From NCBI GenBank assembly GCA_029721435.1, contig CM056581.1, forward strand, positions 71,038,712-71,102,711: 64,000 nt of DNA, read 5' to 3'. Positions 35,929-49,688 of the stretch are shown one piece after another. The stretch's first letter is position 1; every line of letters starts with the position of its first letter. Made by a program: the position numbers and the translations under genes. Source of the DNA: Gymnothorax reevesii. Taxonomy: Eukaryota; Chordata; Actinopteri; Anguilliformes; Muraenidae. Under the pieces are notes generated by a model, which was given only the letters and a program-made list of their open reading frames with translations, searched no databases and was not told the DNA's origin.

Positions 35929-38398
35929 ATGGAGACAATATCAGCGCTGTAGCTCGCTTCCTTAAGAAGATAGCAGCCAATTCACTCCTATTTAGTCATA
36001 CAGTGAAAATTCACTCATGTTTGTCACTTTCCCACTGATTTACACACAGAATGAAAATTTTTGACATGCAGAAGTTAAAAAAAAGAAAGTTTTTAAAAAA
36101 GTGTATATCTTCACTTCAGAGACTAATATTCACTTCCAATAGGCCATACAAGCACATTGGAAAAATTGGTGGCATATATGCAGTGCAACAGAGATCTGAA
36201 GCATTTCCCAGGCCAGATACACGCAGAGATTCACATTCTGAGCTTAAAACCTCAAAGAAGCGTGTTTTCCTGAAAGAGCGTATGGAGACAATATCAGCGC
36301 TCTAGCTCGCTTCCCTAAGAAGATAGCAGCCAATTCACTCCTATTTAGTCATACAGTGAAAATTCACTCATGTTTGTCACTTTCCCACTGATTTACACAC
36401 AGAATGAAAATTTTTGACATGCAGAAGTTAAAAAAAAGAAAGTTTTTAAAAAAGTGTATATCTTCACTACAGAGACTCATATTCACTTCCAATAGGCCAT
36501 AAAAACACATTGGAAAAATGGATGGCATATATGCAGTGCCACAGTGATCTGAAGCATTTCCCAGGCCAGATACACGCAGAGATTCACATTCTGAGCTTAA
36601 AACCTCAAAGAAGCGTGTTTTCATGAAAGAGCGTATGGAGACAATATCAGCGCTCTAGCTCGCTTCCTTAAGAAGATAGAATCCAATTCACTCCTATTTA
36701 GTCATACAGTGAAAATTCACTCATGTTTGTCACTTTCCCACTGATTTACACACAGAATGAAAATTTTTGACATGCAGAAGTTAAAAAAAAGAAAGTTTTT
36801 AAAAAAGTGTATATCTTCACTACAGAGACTCATATTCACTTCCAATAGGCCATAAAAACACATTGGAAAAATGGATGGCATATATGCAGTGCAACAGTGA
36901 TCTGAAGCATTTCCCAGGCCAGATACACGCAGAGATTCACATTCTGAGCTTAAAACCTCAAAGAAGCGTGTTTTCATGAAAGAGCGTATGGAGACAATAT
37001 CAGCGCTCTAGCTCGCTTCCTTAAGAAGATAGAAGCCAATTCACTCCTATTTAGTCATACAGTGAAAATTCACTCATGTTTGTCACTTTCCCACTGATTT
37101 ACACACAGAATGAAAATTTTTGACATGCAGAAGTTAAAAAAAAGAAAGTTTTTAAAAAAGTGTATATCTTCACTACAGAGACTCATATTCACTTCCAATA
37201 GGCCATAAAAACACATTGGAAAAATGGATGGCATATATGCAGTGCAACAGTGATCTGAAGCATTTCCCAGGCCAGATACACGCAGAGATTCACATTCTGA
37301 GCTTAAAACCTCAAAGAAGCGTGTTTACATGAAAGAGCGTATGGAGACAATATCAGCGCTCTAGCTCGCTTCCTTAAGAAGATAGAAGCCAATTCACTCC
37401 TATTTAGTCATACAGTGAAAATTCACTCATGTTTGTCACTTTCCCACTGATTTACACACAGAATGAAAATTTTTGACACGCAGAAGTTAAAAAAAAGAAA
37501 GTTTTTAAAAAAGTGTATATCTTCACTACAGAGACTCATATTCACTTCCAATAGGCCATAAAAACACATTGGAAAAATGGATGGCATATATGCAGTGCAA
37601 CAGTGATCTGAAGCATTTCCCAGGCCAGATACACGCAGAGATTCACATTCTGAGCTTAAAACCTCAAAGAAGCGTGTTTTCATGAAAGAGCGTATGGAGA
37701 CAATATCAGCGCTCTAGCTCGCTTCCTTAAGAAGATAGAAGCCAATTCACTCCTATTTAGTCATACAGTGAAAATTCACTCATGTTTGTCACTTTCCCAC
37801 TGATTTTCACACAGAATGAAAATTTTTGACACGCAGAAGTTAAAAAAAAGACAGTTTTTAAAAAAGTGTATATCTTCACTACAGAGACTCATATTCACTT
37901 CCAATAGGCCATAAAAACACATTGGAAAAATGGATGGCATATATGCAGTGCAACAGTGATCTGAAGCATTTCCCAGGCCAGATACACGCAGAGATTCACA
38001 TTCTGAGCTTAAAACCTCAAAGTAGCGTGTTTTCATGAAAGAGCGTATGGAGACAATATCAGCGCTCTAGGTCGCTTCCTTAAGAAGATAGCAGCCAATT
38101 CACTCCTATTTAGTCATACAGTGAAAATTCACTCATGTTTGTCACTTTCCCACTGATTTACACACAGAATGAAAATTTTTGACATGCAGAAGTTAAAAAA
38201 AAGAAAGTTTTTAAAAAAGTGTATATCTTCACTACAGAGACTCATATTCACTTCCAATAGGCCATACAAGCAAATTGGACAAATTGCTGCCATATATGCA
38301 GTGCACAGTGATCTGAAGCATTTCCCAGCCCAGATACACGAACAGATTCACTTTCTGAGATTAAAACCTAGAAGAAGCGTGTTTTCATGAAAGAGCGT
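35929..38398 (+). repeat. Linker block D-C259-T48-A340-ref-T114-C
   Basis: Monomers start at 35929, 36282, 36635, 36988, 37341, 37694 and 38047. It matches 29583-31698 at a constant offset of 6700 bases in its right part (30641 and 37341; 30994 and 37694; 31347 and 38047), but keeps the T48 monomer missing there. Confidence 0.87.
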
Positions 38399-40514
38399 AT
38401 GGAGACAATATCAGCGCTCTAGCTCGCTTCCTTAAGAAGATAGCAGCCAATTCACTCCTATTTAGTCATACAGTGAAAATTCACTCATGTTTGTCACTTT
38501 CCCACTGATTTACACACAGAATGAAAATTTTGGACATGCAGAAGTTAAAAAAAAGAAAGTTTTTAAAAAAGTGTATATCTTCACTTCAGAGACTAATATT
38601 CACTTCCAATAGGCCATACAAGCACATTGGAAAAATTGGTGGCATATATGCAGTGCAACAGAGATCTGAAGCATTTCCCAGGCCAGATACACGCAGAGAT
38701 TCACATTCTGAGCTTAAAACCTCAAAGAAGCGTGTTTTCATGAAAGAGCGTATGGAGACAATATCAGCGCTCTAGCTCGCTTCCCTAAGAAGATAGCAGC
38801 CAATTCACTCCTATTTAGTCATACAGTGAAAATTCACTCATGTTTGTCACTTTCCCACTGATTTACACACAGAATGAAAATTTTTGACATGCAGAAGTTA
38901 AAAAAAAGAAAGTTTTTAAAAAAGTGTATATCTTCACTACAGAGACTCATATTCACTTCCAATAGGCCATAAAAACACATTGGAAAAATGGATGGCATAT
39001 ATGCAGTGCAACAGTGATCTGAAGCATTTCCCAGGCCAGATACACGCAGAGATTCACATTCTGTGCTTAAAACCTCAAAGTAGCGTGTTTTCATGAAAGA
39101 GCGTATGGAGACAATATCAGCGCTCTAGGTCGCTTCCTTAAGAAGATAGCAGCCAATTCACTCCTATTTAGTCATACAGTGAAAATTCACTCATGTTTGT
39201 CACTTTCCCACTGATTTACACACAGAATGAAAATTTTTGACATGCAGAAGTTAAAAAAAAGAAAGTTTTTAAAAAAGTGTATATCTTCACTACAGAGACT
39301 CATATTCACTTCCAATAGGCCATAAAAACACATTGGAAAAATGGATGGCATATATGCAGTGCAACAGTGATCTGAAGCATTTCCCAGGCCAGATACACGC
39401 AGAGATTCACATTCTGAGCTTAAAACCTCAAAGTAGCGTGTTTTCATGAAAGAGCGTATGGAGACAATATCAGCGCTCTAGGTCGCTTCCTTAAGAAGAT
39501 AGCAGCCAATTCACTCCTATTTAGTCATACAGTGAAAATTCACTCATGTTTGTCACTTTCCCACTGATTTACACACAGAATGAAAATTTTTGACATGCAG
39601 AAGTTAAAAAAAAGAAAGTTTTTAAAAAAGTGTATATCTTCACTACAGAGACTCATATTCACTTCCAATAGGCCATACAAGCAAATTGGACAAATTGCTG
39701 CCATATATGCAGTGCACAGTGATCTGAAGCATTTCCCAGCCCAGATACACGAACAGATTCACTTTCTGAGATTAAAACCTAGAAGAAGCGTGTTTTCATG
39801 AAAGAGCGTATGGAGACAATATCAGCGCTCTAGCTCGCTTCCTTAAGAAGATAGCAGCCAATTCACTCCTATTTAGTCATACAGTGAAAATTCACTCATG
39901 TTTGTCACTTTCCCACTGATTTACACACAGAATGAAAATTTTTGACATGCAGAAGTTAAAAAAAAGAAAGTTTTTAAAAAAGTGTATATCTTCACTACAG
40001 AGACTCATATTCACTTCCAATAGGCCATAAAAACACATTGGAAAAATGGATGGCATATATGCAATGCAACAGTGATCTGAAGCATTTCCCAGGCCAGATA
40101 CACGCAGAGATTCACATTCTGAGCTTAAAACCTCAAAGAAGCGTGTTTTCATGAAAGAGCGTATGGAGACAATATCAGCGCTCTAGCTCGCTTCCTTGAG
40201 AAGATAGCAGCCAATTCACTCCTATTTAGTCATACAGTGAAAATTCACTCATGTTTGTCACTTTCCCACTGATTTACACACGGATTGAAACTTTTTGACA
40301 AGCAGAAGTAAAAAAAAAGAAAGTTTTTAAAAAAGTGCATATCTTCACTTCAGAGACTCATATTCACTTCCAATAGGCCATACAAGCAAATTGGACAAAT
40401 TGCTGCCATATATGCAGTGCACAGTGATCTGAAGCATTTCCCAGCCCAGATACACGAACAGATTCACTTTCTGAGCTTAAAACCTAGAAGAAGCGTGTTT
40501 TCATGAAAGAGCGT
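38399..40514 (+). repeat. Higher-order repeat II, copy 4 (6-mer, 2116 bp)
   Basis: Units start at 38399 (D), 38752 (A with CTGTGC), 39105 (A with GTAGC), 39458 (C), 39810 (A) and 40163 (BC). It lacks the GATTGAC change and the CAGAATTTAAA change of copies 1-3, and BC has nine A. It is adjacent to, and co-homogenised with, copy 5. The A at 39810 has a private GCAATGC. Confidence 0.92.
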
Positions 40515-42630
40515 ATGGAGACAATATCAGCGCTCTAGCTCGCTTCCTTAAGAAGATAGCAGCCAATTCACTCCTATTTAGTCATACAGTGAAAATTCAC
40601 TCATGTTTGTCACTTTCCCACTGATTTACACACAGAATGAAAATTTTTGACATGCAGAAGTTAAAAAAAAGAAAGTTTTTAAAAAAGTGTATATCTTCAC
40701 TTCAGAGACTAATATTCACTTCCAATAGGCCATACAAGCACATTGGAAAAATTGGTGGCATATATGCAGTGCAACAGAGATCTGAAGCATTTCCCAGGCC
40801 AGATACACGCAGAGATTCACATTCTGAGCTTAAAACCTCAAAGAAGCGTGTTTTCATGAAAGAGCGTATGGAGACAATATCAGCGCTCTAGCTCGCTTCC
40901 CTAAGAAGATAGCAGCCAATTCACTCCTATTTAGTCATACAGTGAAAATTCACTCATGTTTGTCACTTTCCCACTGATTTACACACAGAATGAAAATTTT
41001 TGACATGCAGAAGTTAAAAAAAAGAAAGTTTTTAAAAAAGTGTATATCTTCACTACAGAGACTCATATTCACTTCCAATAGGCCATAAAAACACATTGGA
41101 AAAATGGATGGCATATATGCAGTGCAACAGTGATCTGAAGCATTTCCCAGGCCAGATACACGCAGAGATTCACATTCTGTGCTTAAAACCTCAAAGTAGC
41201 GTGTTTTCATGAAAGAGCGTATGGAGACAATATCAGCGCTCTAGGTCGCTTCCTTAAGAAGATAGCAGCCAATTCACTCCTATTTAGTCATACAGTGAAA
41301 ATTCACTCATGTTTGTCACTTTCCCACTGATTTACACACAGAATGAAAATTTTTGACATGCAGAAGTTAAAAAAAAGAAAGTTTTTAAAAAAGTGTATAT
41401 CTTCACTACAGAGACTCATATTCACTTCCAATAGGCCATAAAAACACATTGGAAAAATGGATGGCATATATGCAGTGCAACAGTGATCTGAAGCATTTCC
41501 CAGGCCAGATACACGCAGAGATTCACATTCTGAGCTTAAAACCTCAAAGTAGCGTGTTTTCATGAAAGAGCGTATGGAGACAATATCAGCGCTCTAGGTC
41601 GCTTCCTTAAGAAGATAGCAGCCAATTCACTCCTATTTAGTCATACAGTGAAAATTCACTCATGTTTGTCACTTTCCCACTGATTTACACACAGAATGAA
41701 AATTTTTGACATGCAGAAGTTAAAAAAAAGAAAGTTTTTAAAAAAGTGTATATCTTCACTACAGAGACTCATATTCACTTCCAATAGGCCATACAAGCAA
41801 ATTGGACAAATTGCTGCCATATATGCAGTGCACAGTGATCTGAAGCATTTCCCAGCCCAGATACACGAACAGATTCACTTTCTGAGATTAAAACCTAGAA
41901 GAAGCGTGTTTTCATGAAAGAGCGTATGGAGACAATATCAGCGCTCTAGCTCGCTTCCTTAAGAAGATAGCAGCCAATTCACTCCTATTTAGTCATACAG
42001 TGAAAATTCACTCATGTTTGTCACTTTCCCACTGATTTACACACAGAATGAAAATTTTTGACATGCAGAAGTTAAAAAAAAGAAAGTTTTTAAAAAAGTG
42101 TATATCTTCACTACAGAGACTCATATTCACTTCCAATAGGCCATAAAAACACATTGGAAAAATGGATGGCATATATGCAGTGCAACAGTGATCTGAAGCA
42201 TTTCCCAGGCCAGATACACGCAGAGATTCACATTCTGACCTTAAAACCTCAAAGAAGCGTGTTTTCATGAAAGAGCGTATGGAGACAATATCAGCGCTCT
42301 AACTCGCTTCCTTGAGAAGATAGCAGCCAATTCACTCCTATTTAGTCATACAGTGAAAATTCACTCATGTTTGTCACTTTCCCACTGATTTACACACGGA
42401 TTGAAACTTTTTGACAAGCAGAAGTAAAAAAAAAGAAAGTTTTTAAAAAAGTGCATATCTTCACTTCAGAGACTCATATTCACTTCCAATAGGCCATACA
42501 AGCAAATTGGACAAATTGCTGCCATATATGCAGTGCACAGTGATCTGAAGCATTTCCCAGCCCAGATACACGAACAGATTCACTTTCTGAGCTTAAAACC
42601 TAGAAGAAGCGTGTTTTCATGAAAGAGCGT
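40515..42630 (+). repeat. Higher-order repeat II, copy 5 (6-mer, 2116 bp)
   Basis: Units start at 40515 (D), 40868, 41221, 41574 (C), 41926 (A) and 42279 (BC), an exact 2116-base offset from copy 4. Private differences include CTGACC in the third A and CTAACTCGC at the start of BC. The D after it (42631) leads into the C259 linker. Confidence 0.92.
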
Positions 42631-45600
42631 ATGGAGACAATATCAGCGCTCTAGCTCGCTTCCTTAAGAAGATAGCAGCCAATTCACTCCTATTTAGTCA
42701 TACAGTGAAAATTCACTCATGTTTGTCACTTTCCCACTGATTTACACACAGAATGAAAATTTTTGACATGCAGAAGTTAAAAAAAAGAAAGTTTTTAAAA
42801 AAGTGTATATCTTCACTTCAGAGACTAATATTCACTTCCAATAGGCCATACAAGCACATTGGAAAAATTGGTGGCATATATGCAGTGCAACAGAGATCTG
42901 AAGCATTTCCCAGGCCAGATACACGCAGAGATTCACATTCTGAGCTTAAAACCTCAAAGAAGCGTGTTTTCCTGAAAGAGCGTATGGAGACAATATCAGC
43001 GCTCTAGCACGCTACCCTAAGAAGATAGCAGCCAATTCACTCCTATTTAGTCATACAGTGAAAATTCACTCATGTTTGTCACTTTCCCACTGATTTACAC
43101 ACAGAATGAAAATTTTTGACATGCAGAAGTTAAAAAAAAGAAAGTTTTTAAAAAAGTGTATATCTTCACTACAGAGACTCATATTCACTTCCAATAGGCC
43201 ATAAAAACACATTGGAAAAATGGATGGCATATATGCAGTGCCACAGTGATCTGAAGCATTTCCCAGGCCAGATACACGCAGAGATTCACATTCTGAGCTT
43301 AAAACCTCAAAGAAGCGTGTTTTCATGAAAGAGCGTATGGAGACAATATCAGCGCTCTAGCTCGCTTCCTTAAGAAGATAGAAGCCAATTCACTCCTATT
43401 TAGTCATACAGTGAAAATTCACTCATGTTTGTCACTTTCCCACTGATTTACACACAGAATGAAAATTTTTGACATGCAGAAGTTAAAAAAAAGAAAGTTT
43501 TTAAAAAAGTGTATATCTTCACTACAGAGACTCATATTCACTTCCAATAGGCCATAAAAACACATTGGAAAAATGGATGGCATATATGCAGTGCAACAGT
43601 GATCTGAAGCATTTCCCAGGCCAGATACACGCAGAGATTCACATTCTGAGCTTAAAACCTCAAAGAAGCGTGTTTTCATGAAAGAGCGCATGGAGACAAT
43701 ATCAGCGCTCTAGCTCGCTTCCTTAAGAAGATAGAAGCCAATTCACTCCTATTTAGTCATACAGTGAAAATTCACTCATGTTTGTCACTTTCCCACTGAT
43801 TTACACACAGAATGAAAATTTTTGACATGCAGAAGTTAAAAAAAGAAAGTTTTTAAAAAAGTGTATATCTTCACTACAGAGACTCATATTCACTTCCAAT
43901 AGGCCATAAAAACACATTGGAAAAATGGATGGCATATATGCAGTGCAACAGTGATCTGAAGCATTTCCCAGGCCAGATACACGCAGAGATTCACATTCTG
44001 AGCTTAAAACCTCAAAGAAGCGTGTTTTCATGAAAGAGCGTATGGAGACAATATCAGCGCTCTAGCTCGCTTCCTTAAGAAGATAGAAGCCAATTCACTC
44101 CTATTTAGTCAAACAGTGAAAATTCACTCATGTTTGTCACTTTCCCACTGATTTTCACACAGAATGAAAATTTTTGACATGCAGAAGTTAAAAAAAAGAA
44201 AGTTTTTAAAAAAGTGTATATCTTCACTACAGAGACTCATATTCACTTCCAATAGGCCATAAAAACACATTGGAAAAATGGATGGCATATATGCAGTGCC
44301 ACAGTGATCTGAAGCATTTCCCAGGCCAGATACACGCAGAGATTCACATTCTGAGCTTAAAACCTCAAAGAAGCGTGTTTTCATGAAAGAGCGTATGGAG
44401 ACAATATCAGCGCTCTAGCTCGCTTCCTTAAGAAGATAGAAGCCAATTCACTCCTATTTAGTCATACAGTGAAAATTCACTCATGTTTGTCACTTTCCCA
44501 CTGATTTACACACAGAATGAAAATTTTTGACATGCAGAAGTTAAAAAAAAGAAAGTTTTTAAAAAAGTGTATATCTTCACTACAGAGACTCATATTCACT
44601 TCCAATAGGCCATAAAAACACATTGGAAAAATGGATGGCATATATGCAGTGCAACAGTGATCTGAAGCATTTCCCAGGCCAGATACACGCAGAGATTCAC
44701 ATTCTGAGCTTAAAACCTCAAAGAAGCGTGTTTTCATGAAAGAGCGTATGGAGACAATATCAGCGCTCTAGCTCGCTTCCTTAAGAAGATAGAAGCCAAT
44801 TCACTCCTATTTAGTCATACAGTGAAAATTCACTCATGTTTGTCACTTTCCCACTGATTTACGCACAGAATGAAAATTTTTGACATGCAGAAGTTAAAAA
44901 AAAGAAAGTTTTTAAAAAAGTGTATATCTTCACTACAGAGACTCATATTCACTTCCAATAGGCCATAAAAACACATTGGAAAAATGGATGGCATATATGC
45001 AGTGCAACAGTGATCTGAAGCATTTCCCAGGCCAGATACACGCAGAGATTCACATTCTGAGCTTAAAACCTCAAAGAAGCGTGTTTTCATGAAAGAGCGT
45101 ATGGAGACAATATCAGCGCTCTAGCTCGCTTCCTTAAGAAGATAGAAGCCAATTCACTCCTATTTAGTCATACAGTGAAAATTCACTCATGTTTGTCACT
45201 TTCCCACTGATTTACACACAGAATGAAAATTTTTGACACGCAGAAGTTAAAAAAAAGAAAGTTTTTAAAAAAGTGTATATCTTCACTACAGAGACTCATA
45301 TTCACTTCCAATAGGCCATAAAAACACATTGGAAAAATGGATGGCATATATGCAGTGCAACAGTGATCTGAAGCATTTCCCAGGCCAGATACACGCAGAG
45401 ATTCACATTCTGAGCTTAAAACCTCAAAGAAGCGTGTTTTCATGAAAGAGCGTATGGAGACAATATCAGCGCTCTAGCTCGCTTCCTTAAGAAGATAGAA
45501 GCCAATTCACTCCTATTTAGTCATACAGTGAAAATTCACTCATGTTTGTCACTTTCCCACTGATTTTCACACAGAATGAAAATTTTTGACACGCAGAAGT

Positions 45601-47923
45601 TAAAAAAAAGACAGTTTTTAAAAAAGTGTATATCTTCACTACAGAGACTCATATTCACTTCCAATAGGCCATAAAAACACATTGGAAAAATGGATGGCAT
45701 ATATGCAGTGCAACAGTGATCTGAAGCATTTCCCAGGCCAGATACACGCAGAGATTCACATTCTGAGCTTAAAACCTCAAAGTAGCGTGTTTTCATGAAA
45801 GAGCGTATGGAGACAATATCAGCGCTCTAGGTCGCTTCCTTAAGAAGATAGCAGCCAATTCACTCCTATTTAGTCATACAGTGAAAATTCACTCATGTTT
45901 GTCACTTTCCCACTGATTTACACACAGAATGAAAATTTTTGACATGCAGAAGTTAAAAAAAAGAAAGTTTTTAAAAAAGTGTATATCTTCACTACAGAGA
46001 CTCATATTCACTTCCAATAGGCCATACAAGCAAATTGGACAAATTGCTGCCATATATGCAGTGCACAGTGATCTGAAGCATTTCCCAGCCCAGATACACG
46101 AACAGATTCACTTTCTGAGATTAAAACCTAGAAGAAGCGTGTTTTCATGAAAGAGCGTATGGAGACAATATCAGCGCTCTAGCTCGCTTCCTTAAGAAGA
46201 TAGCAGCCAATTCACTCCTATTTAGTCATACAGTGAAAATTCACTCATGTTTGTCACTTTCCCACTGATTTACACACAGAATGAAAATTTTTGACATGCA
46301 GAAGTTAAAAAAAAGAAAGTTTTTAAAAAAGTGTATATCTTCACTACAGAGACTCATATTCACTTCCAATAGGCCATAAAAACACATTGGAAAAATGGAT
46401 GGCATATATGCAGTGCAACAGTGATCTGAAGCATTTCCCAGGCCAGATACACGCAGAGATTCACATTCTGAGCTTAAAACCTCAAAGAAGCGTGTTTTCA
46501 TGAAAGAGCGTATGGAGACAATATCAGCGCTCTAGCTCGCTTCCTTAAGAAGATAGAAGCCAATTCACTCCTATTTAGTCATACAGTGAAAATTCACTCA
46601 TGTTTGTCACTTTCCCACTGATTTACACACAGAATGAAAATTTTTGACATGCAGAAGTTAAAAAAAAGAAAGTTTTTAAAAAAGTGTATATCTTCACTAC
46701 AGAGACTCATATTCACTTCCAATAGGCCATAAAAACACATTGGAAAAATGGATGGCATATATGCAGTGCAACAGTGATCTGAAGCATTTCCCAGCCCAGA
46801 TACACGAACAGATTCACTTTCTGAGCTTAAAACCTAGAAGAAGCGTGTTTTCATGAAAGAGCGTATGGAGACAATATCAGCGCTCTAGCTCGCTTCCTTA
46901 AGAAGATAGCAGCCAATTCACTCCTATTTAGTCATACAGTGAAAATTCACTCATGTTTGTCACTTTCCCACTGATTTACACACAGAATGAAAATTTTTGA
47001 CATGCAGAAGTTAAAAAAAAGAAAGTTTTTAAAAAAGTGTATATCTTCACTTCAGAGACTAATATTCACTTCCAAGAGGCCATACAAGCACATTGGAAAA
47101 ATTGGTGGCATATATGCAGTGCAACAGAGATCTGAAGCATTTCCCAGGCCAGATACACGCAGAGATTCACATTCTGAGCTTAAAACCTAGAAGAAGCGTG
47201 TTTTCATGAAAGAGCGTATGGAGACAATATCAGCGCTCTAGCTCGCTTCCTTAAGAAGATAGCAGCCAATTCACTCCTATTTAGTCATACAGTGAAAATT
47301 CACTCATGTTTGTCACTTTCCCACTGATTTACACACAGAATGAAAATTTTTGACATGCAGAAGTTAAAAAAAAGAAAGTTTTTAAAAAAGTGTATATCTT
47401 CACTACAGAGACTCATATTCACTTCCAATAGGCCATAAAAACACATTGGAAAAATGGATGGCATATATGCAGTGCAACAGTGATCTGAAGCATTTCCCAG
47501 GCCAGATACACGCAGAGATTCACATTCTGAGCTTAAAACCTCAAAGAAGCGTGTTTTCATGAAAGAGCGTATGGAGACAATATCAGCGCTCTAGCTCGCT
47601 TCCTTAAGAAGATAGAAGCCAATTCACTCCTATTTAGTCATACAGTGAAAATTCACTCATGTTTGTCACTTTCCCACTGATTTACACACAGAATGAAAAT
47701 TTTTGACACGCAGAAGTTAAAAAAAAGAAAGTTTTTAAAAAAGTGTATATCTTCACTACAGAGACTCATATTCACTTCCAATAGGCCATAAAAACACATT
47801 GGAAAAATGGATGGCATATATGCAGTTCAACAGTGATCTGAAGCATTTCCCAGGCCAGATACACGCAGAGATTCACATTCTGAGCTTAAAACCTCAAAGA
47901 AGCGTGTTTTCATGAAAGAGCGT
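42631..47923 (+). repeat. Mixed A-rich block with single C, hybrid and D units
   Basis: Fifteen monomers: D (42631), C259, A, A with seven-A run (43690), C259 with T114 (44042), A, A, reference (45101), T114/C159 with T330 (45454), C (45807), A, A/C hybrid (46512), D (46865), A, and reference with a nonsense change at 47827 (47571). The order reference, T114, C, then hybrid and D, is a shortened version of the 30641-32757 linker. No clear short period is visible inside it. Confidence 0.82.
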
Positions 47924-49688
47924 ATGGAGACAATATCAGCGCTCTAGCTCGCTTCCTTAAGAAGATAGAAGCCAATTCACTCCTATTTAGTCATACAGTG
48001 AAAATTCACTCATGTTTGTCACTTTCCCACTGATTTTCACACAGAATGAAAATTTTTGACACGCAGAAGTTAAAAAAAAGACAGTTTTTAAAAAAGTGTA
48101 TATCTTCACTACAGAGACTCATATTCACTTCCAATAGGCCATAAAAACACATTGGAAAAATGGATGGCATATATGCAGTGCAACAGTGATCTGAAGCATT
48201 TCCCAGGCCAGATACACGCAGAGATTCACATTCTGAGCTTAAAACCTCAAAGTAGCGTGTTTTCATGAAAGAGCGTATGGAGACAATATCAGCGCTCTAG
48301 GTCGCTTCCTTAAGAAGATAGCAGCCAATTCACTTTTATTTAGTCATACAGTGAAAATTCACTCATGTTTGTCACTTTCCCACTGATTTACACACAGAAT
48401 GAAAATTTTTGACATGCAGAAGTTAAAAAAAAGAAAGTTTTTAAAAAAGTGTATATCTTCACTACAGAGACTCATATTCACTTCCAATAGGCCATACAAG
48501 CAAATTGGACAAATTGCTGCCATATATGCAGTGCAACAGTGATCTGAAGCATTTCCCAGCCCAGATACACGAACAGATTCACTTTCTGAGATTAAAACCT
48601 AGAAGAAGCGTGTTTTCATGAAAGAGCGTATGGAGACAATATCAGCGCTCTAGCTCGCTTCCTTAAGAAGATAGCAGCCAATTCACTCCTATTTAGTCAT
48701 ACAGTGAAAATTCACTCATGTTTGTCACTTTCCCACTGATTTACACACAGAATGAAAATTTTTGACATGCAGAAGTTAAAAAAAAGAAAGTTTTTAAAAA
48801 AGTGTATATCTTCACTACAGAGACTCATATTCACTTCCAATAGGCCATAAAAACACATTGGAAAAATGGATGGCATATATGCAGTGCAACAGTGATCTGA
48901 AGCATTTCCCAGGCCAGATACACGCAGAGATTCACATTCTGAGCTTAAAACCTCAAAGAAGCGTGTTTTCATGAAAGAGCGTATGGAGACAATATCAGCG
49001 CTCTAGCTCGCTTCCTTAAGAAGATAGAAGCCAATTCACTCCTATTTAGTCATACAGTGAAAATTCACTCATGTTTGTCACTTTCCCACTGATTTACACA
49101 CAGAATGAAAATTTTTGACATGCAGAAGTTAAAAAAAAGAAAGTTTTTAAAAAAGTGTATATCTTCACTACAGAGACTCATATTCACTTCCAATAGGCCA
49201 TAAAAACACATTGGAAAAATGGATGGCATATATGCAGTGCAACAGTGATCTGAAGCATTTCCCAGGCCAGATACACGCAGAGATTCACATTCTGAGCTTA
49301 AAACCTCAAAGAAGCGTGTTTTCATGAAAGAGCGTATGGAGACAATATCAGCGCTCTAGGTCGCTTCCTTAAGAAGATAGAAGCCAATTCACTCCTATTT
49401 AGTCATACAGTGAAAATTCACTCATGTTTGTCACTTTCCCACTGATTTACACACAGAATGAAAATTTTTGACATGCAGAAGTTAAAAAAAAGAAAGTTTT
49501 TAAAAAAGTGTATATCTTCACTACAGAGACTCATATTCACTTCCAATAGGCCATAAAAACACATTGGAAAAATGGATGGCATATATGCAGTGCAACAGAG
49601 ATCTGAAGCATTTCCCAGGCCAGATACACGCAGAGATTCACATTCTGAGCTTAAAACCTCAAAGAAGCGTGTTTTCATGAAAGAGCGT
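47924..49688 (+). repeat. Higher-order repeat III, copy 1 (5-mer, 1765 bp)
   Basis: Five full-length monomers: T114/C159 with T330 (47924), C-prime (48277), A (48630), A (48983), and A with CTAGGTCGC and AACAGAGATCTG (49336). All are 353 bp, so the unit is exactly 1765 bp. It recurs at 51805 and 53570. Confidence 0.92.
48277..48629 (+). repeat. Monomer class C-prime, 353 bp
   Basis: This is a C unit that keeps GTGCAACAGTG, so it is 353 bp where C is 352. It also has CACTTTTATTTAG where other classes have CACTCCTATTTAG. The same form starts at 52158 and 53923, each time in the second slot of the 1765-bp 5-mer. The change creates an AATAAA hexamer on the minus strand (48335-48340 in this copy). 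No transcript evidence is available from sequence. Confidence 0.9.
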
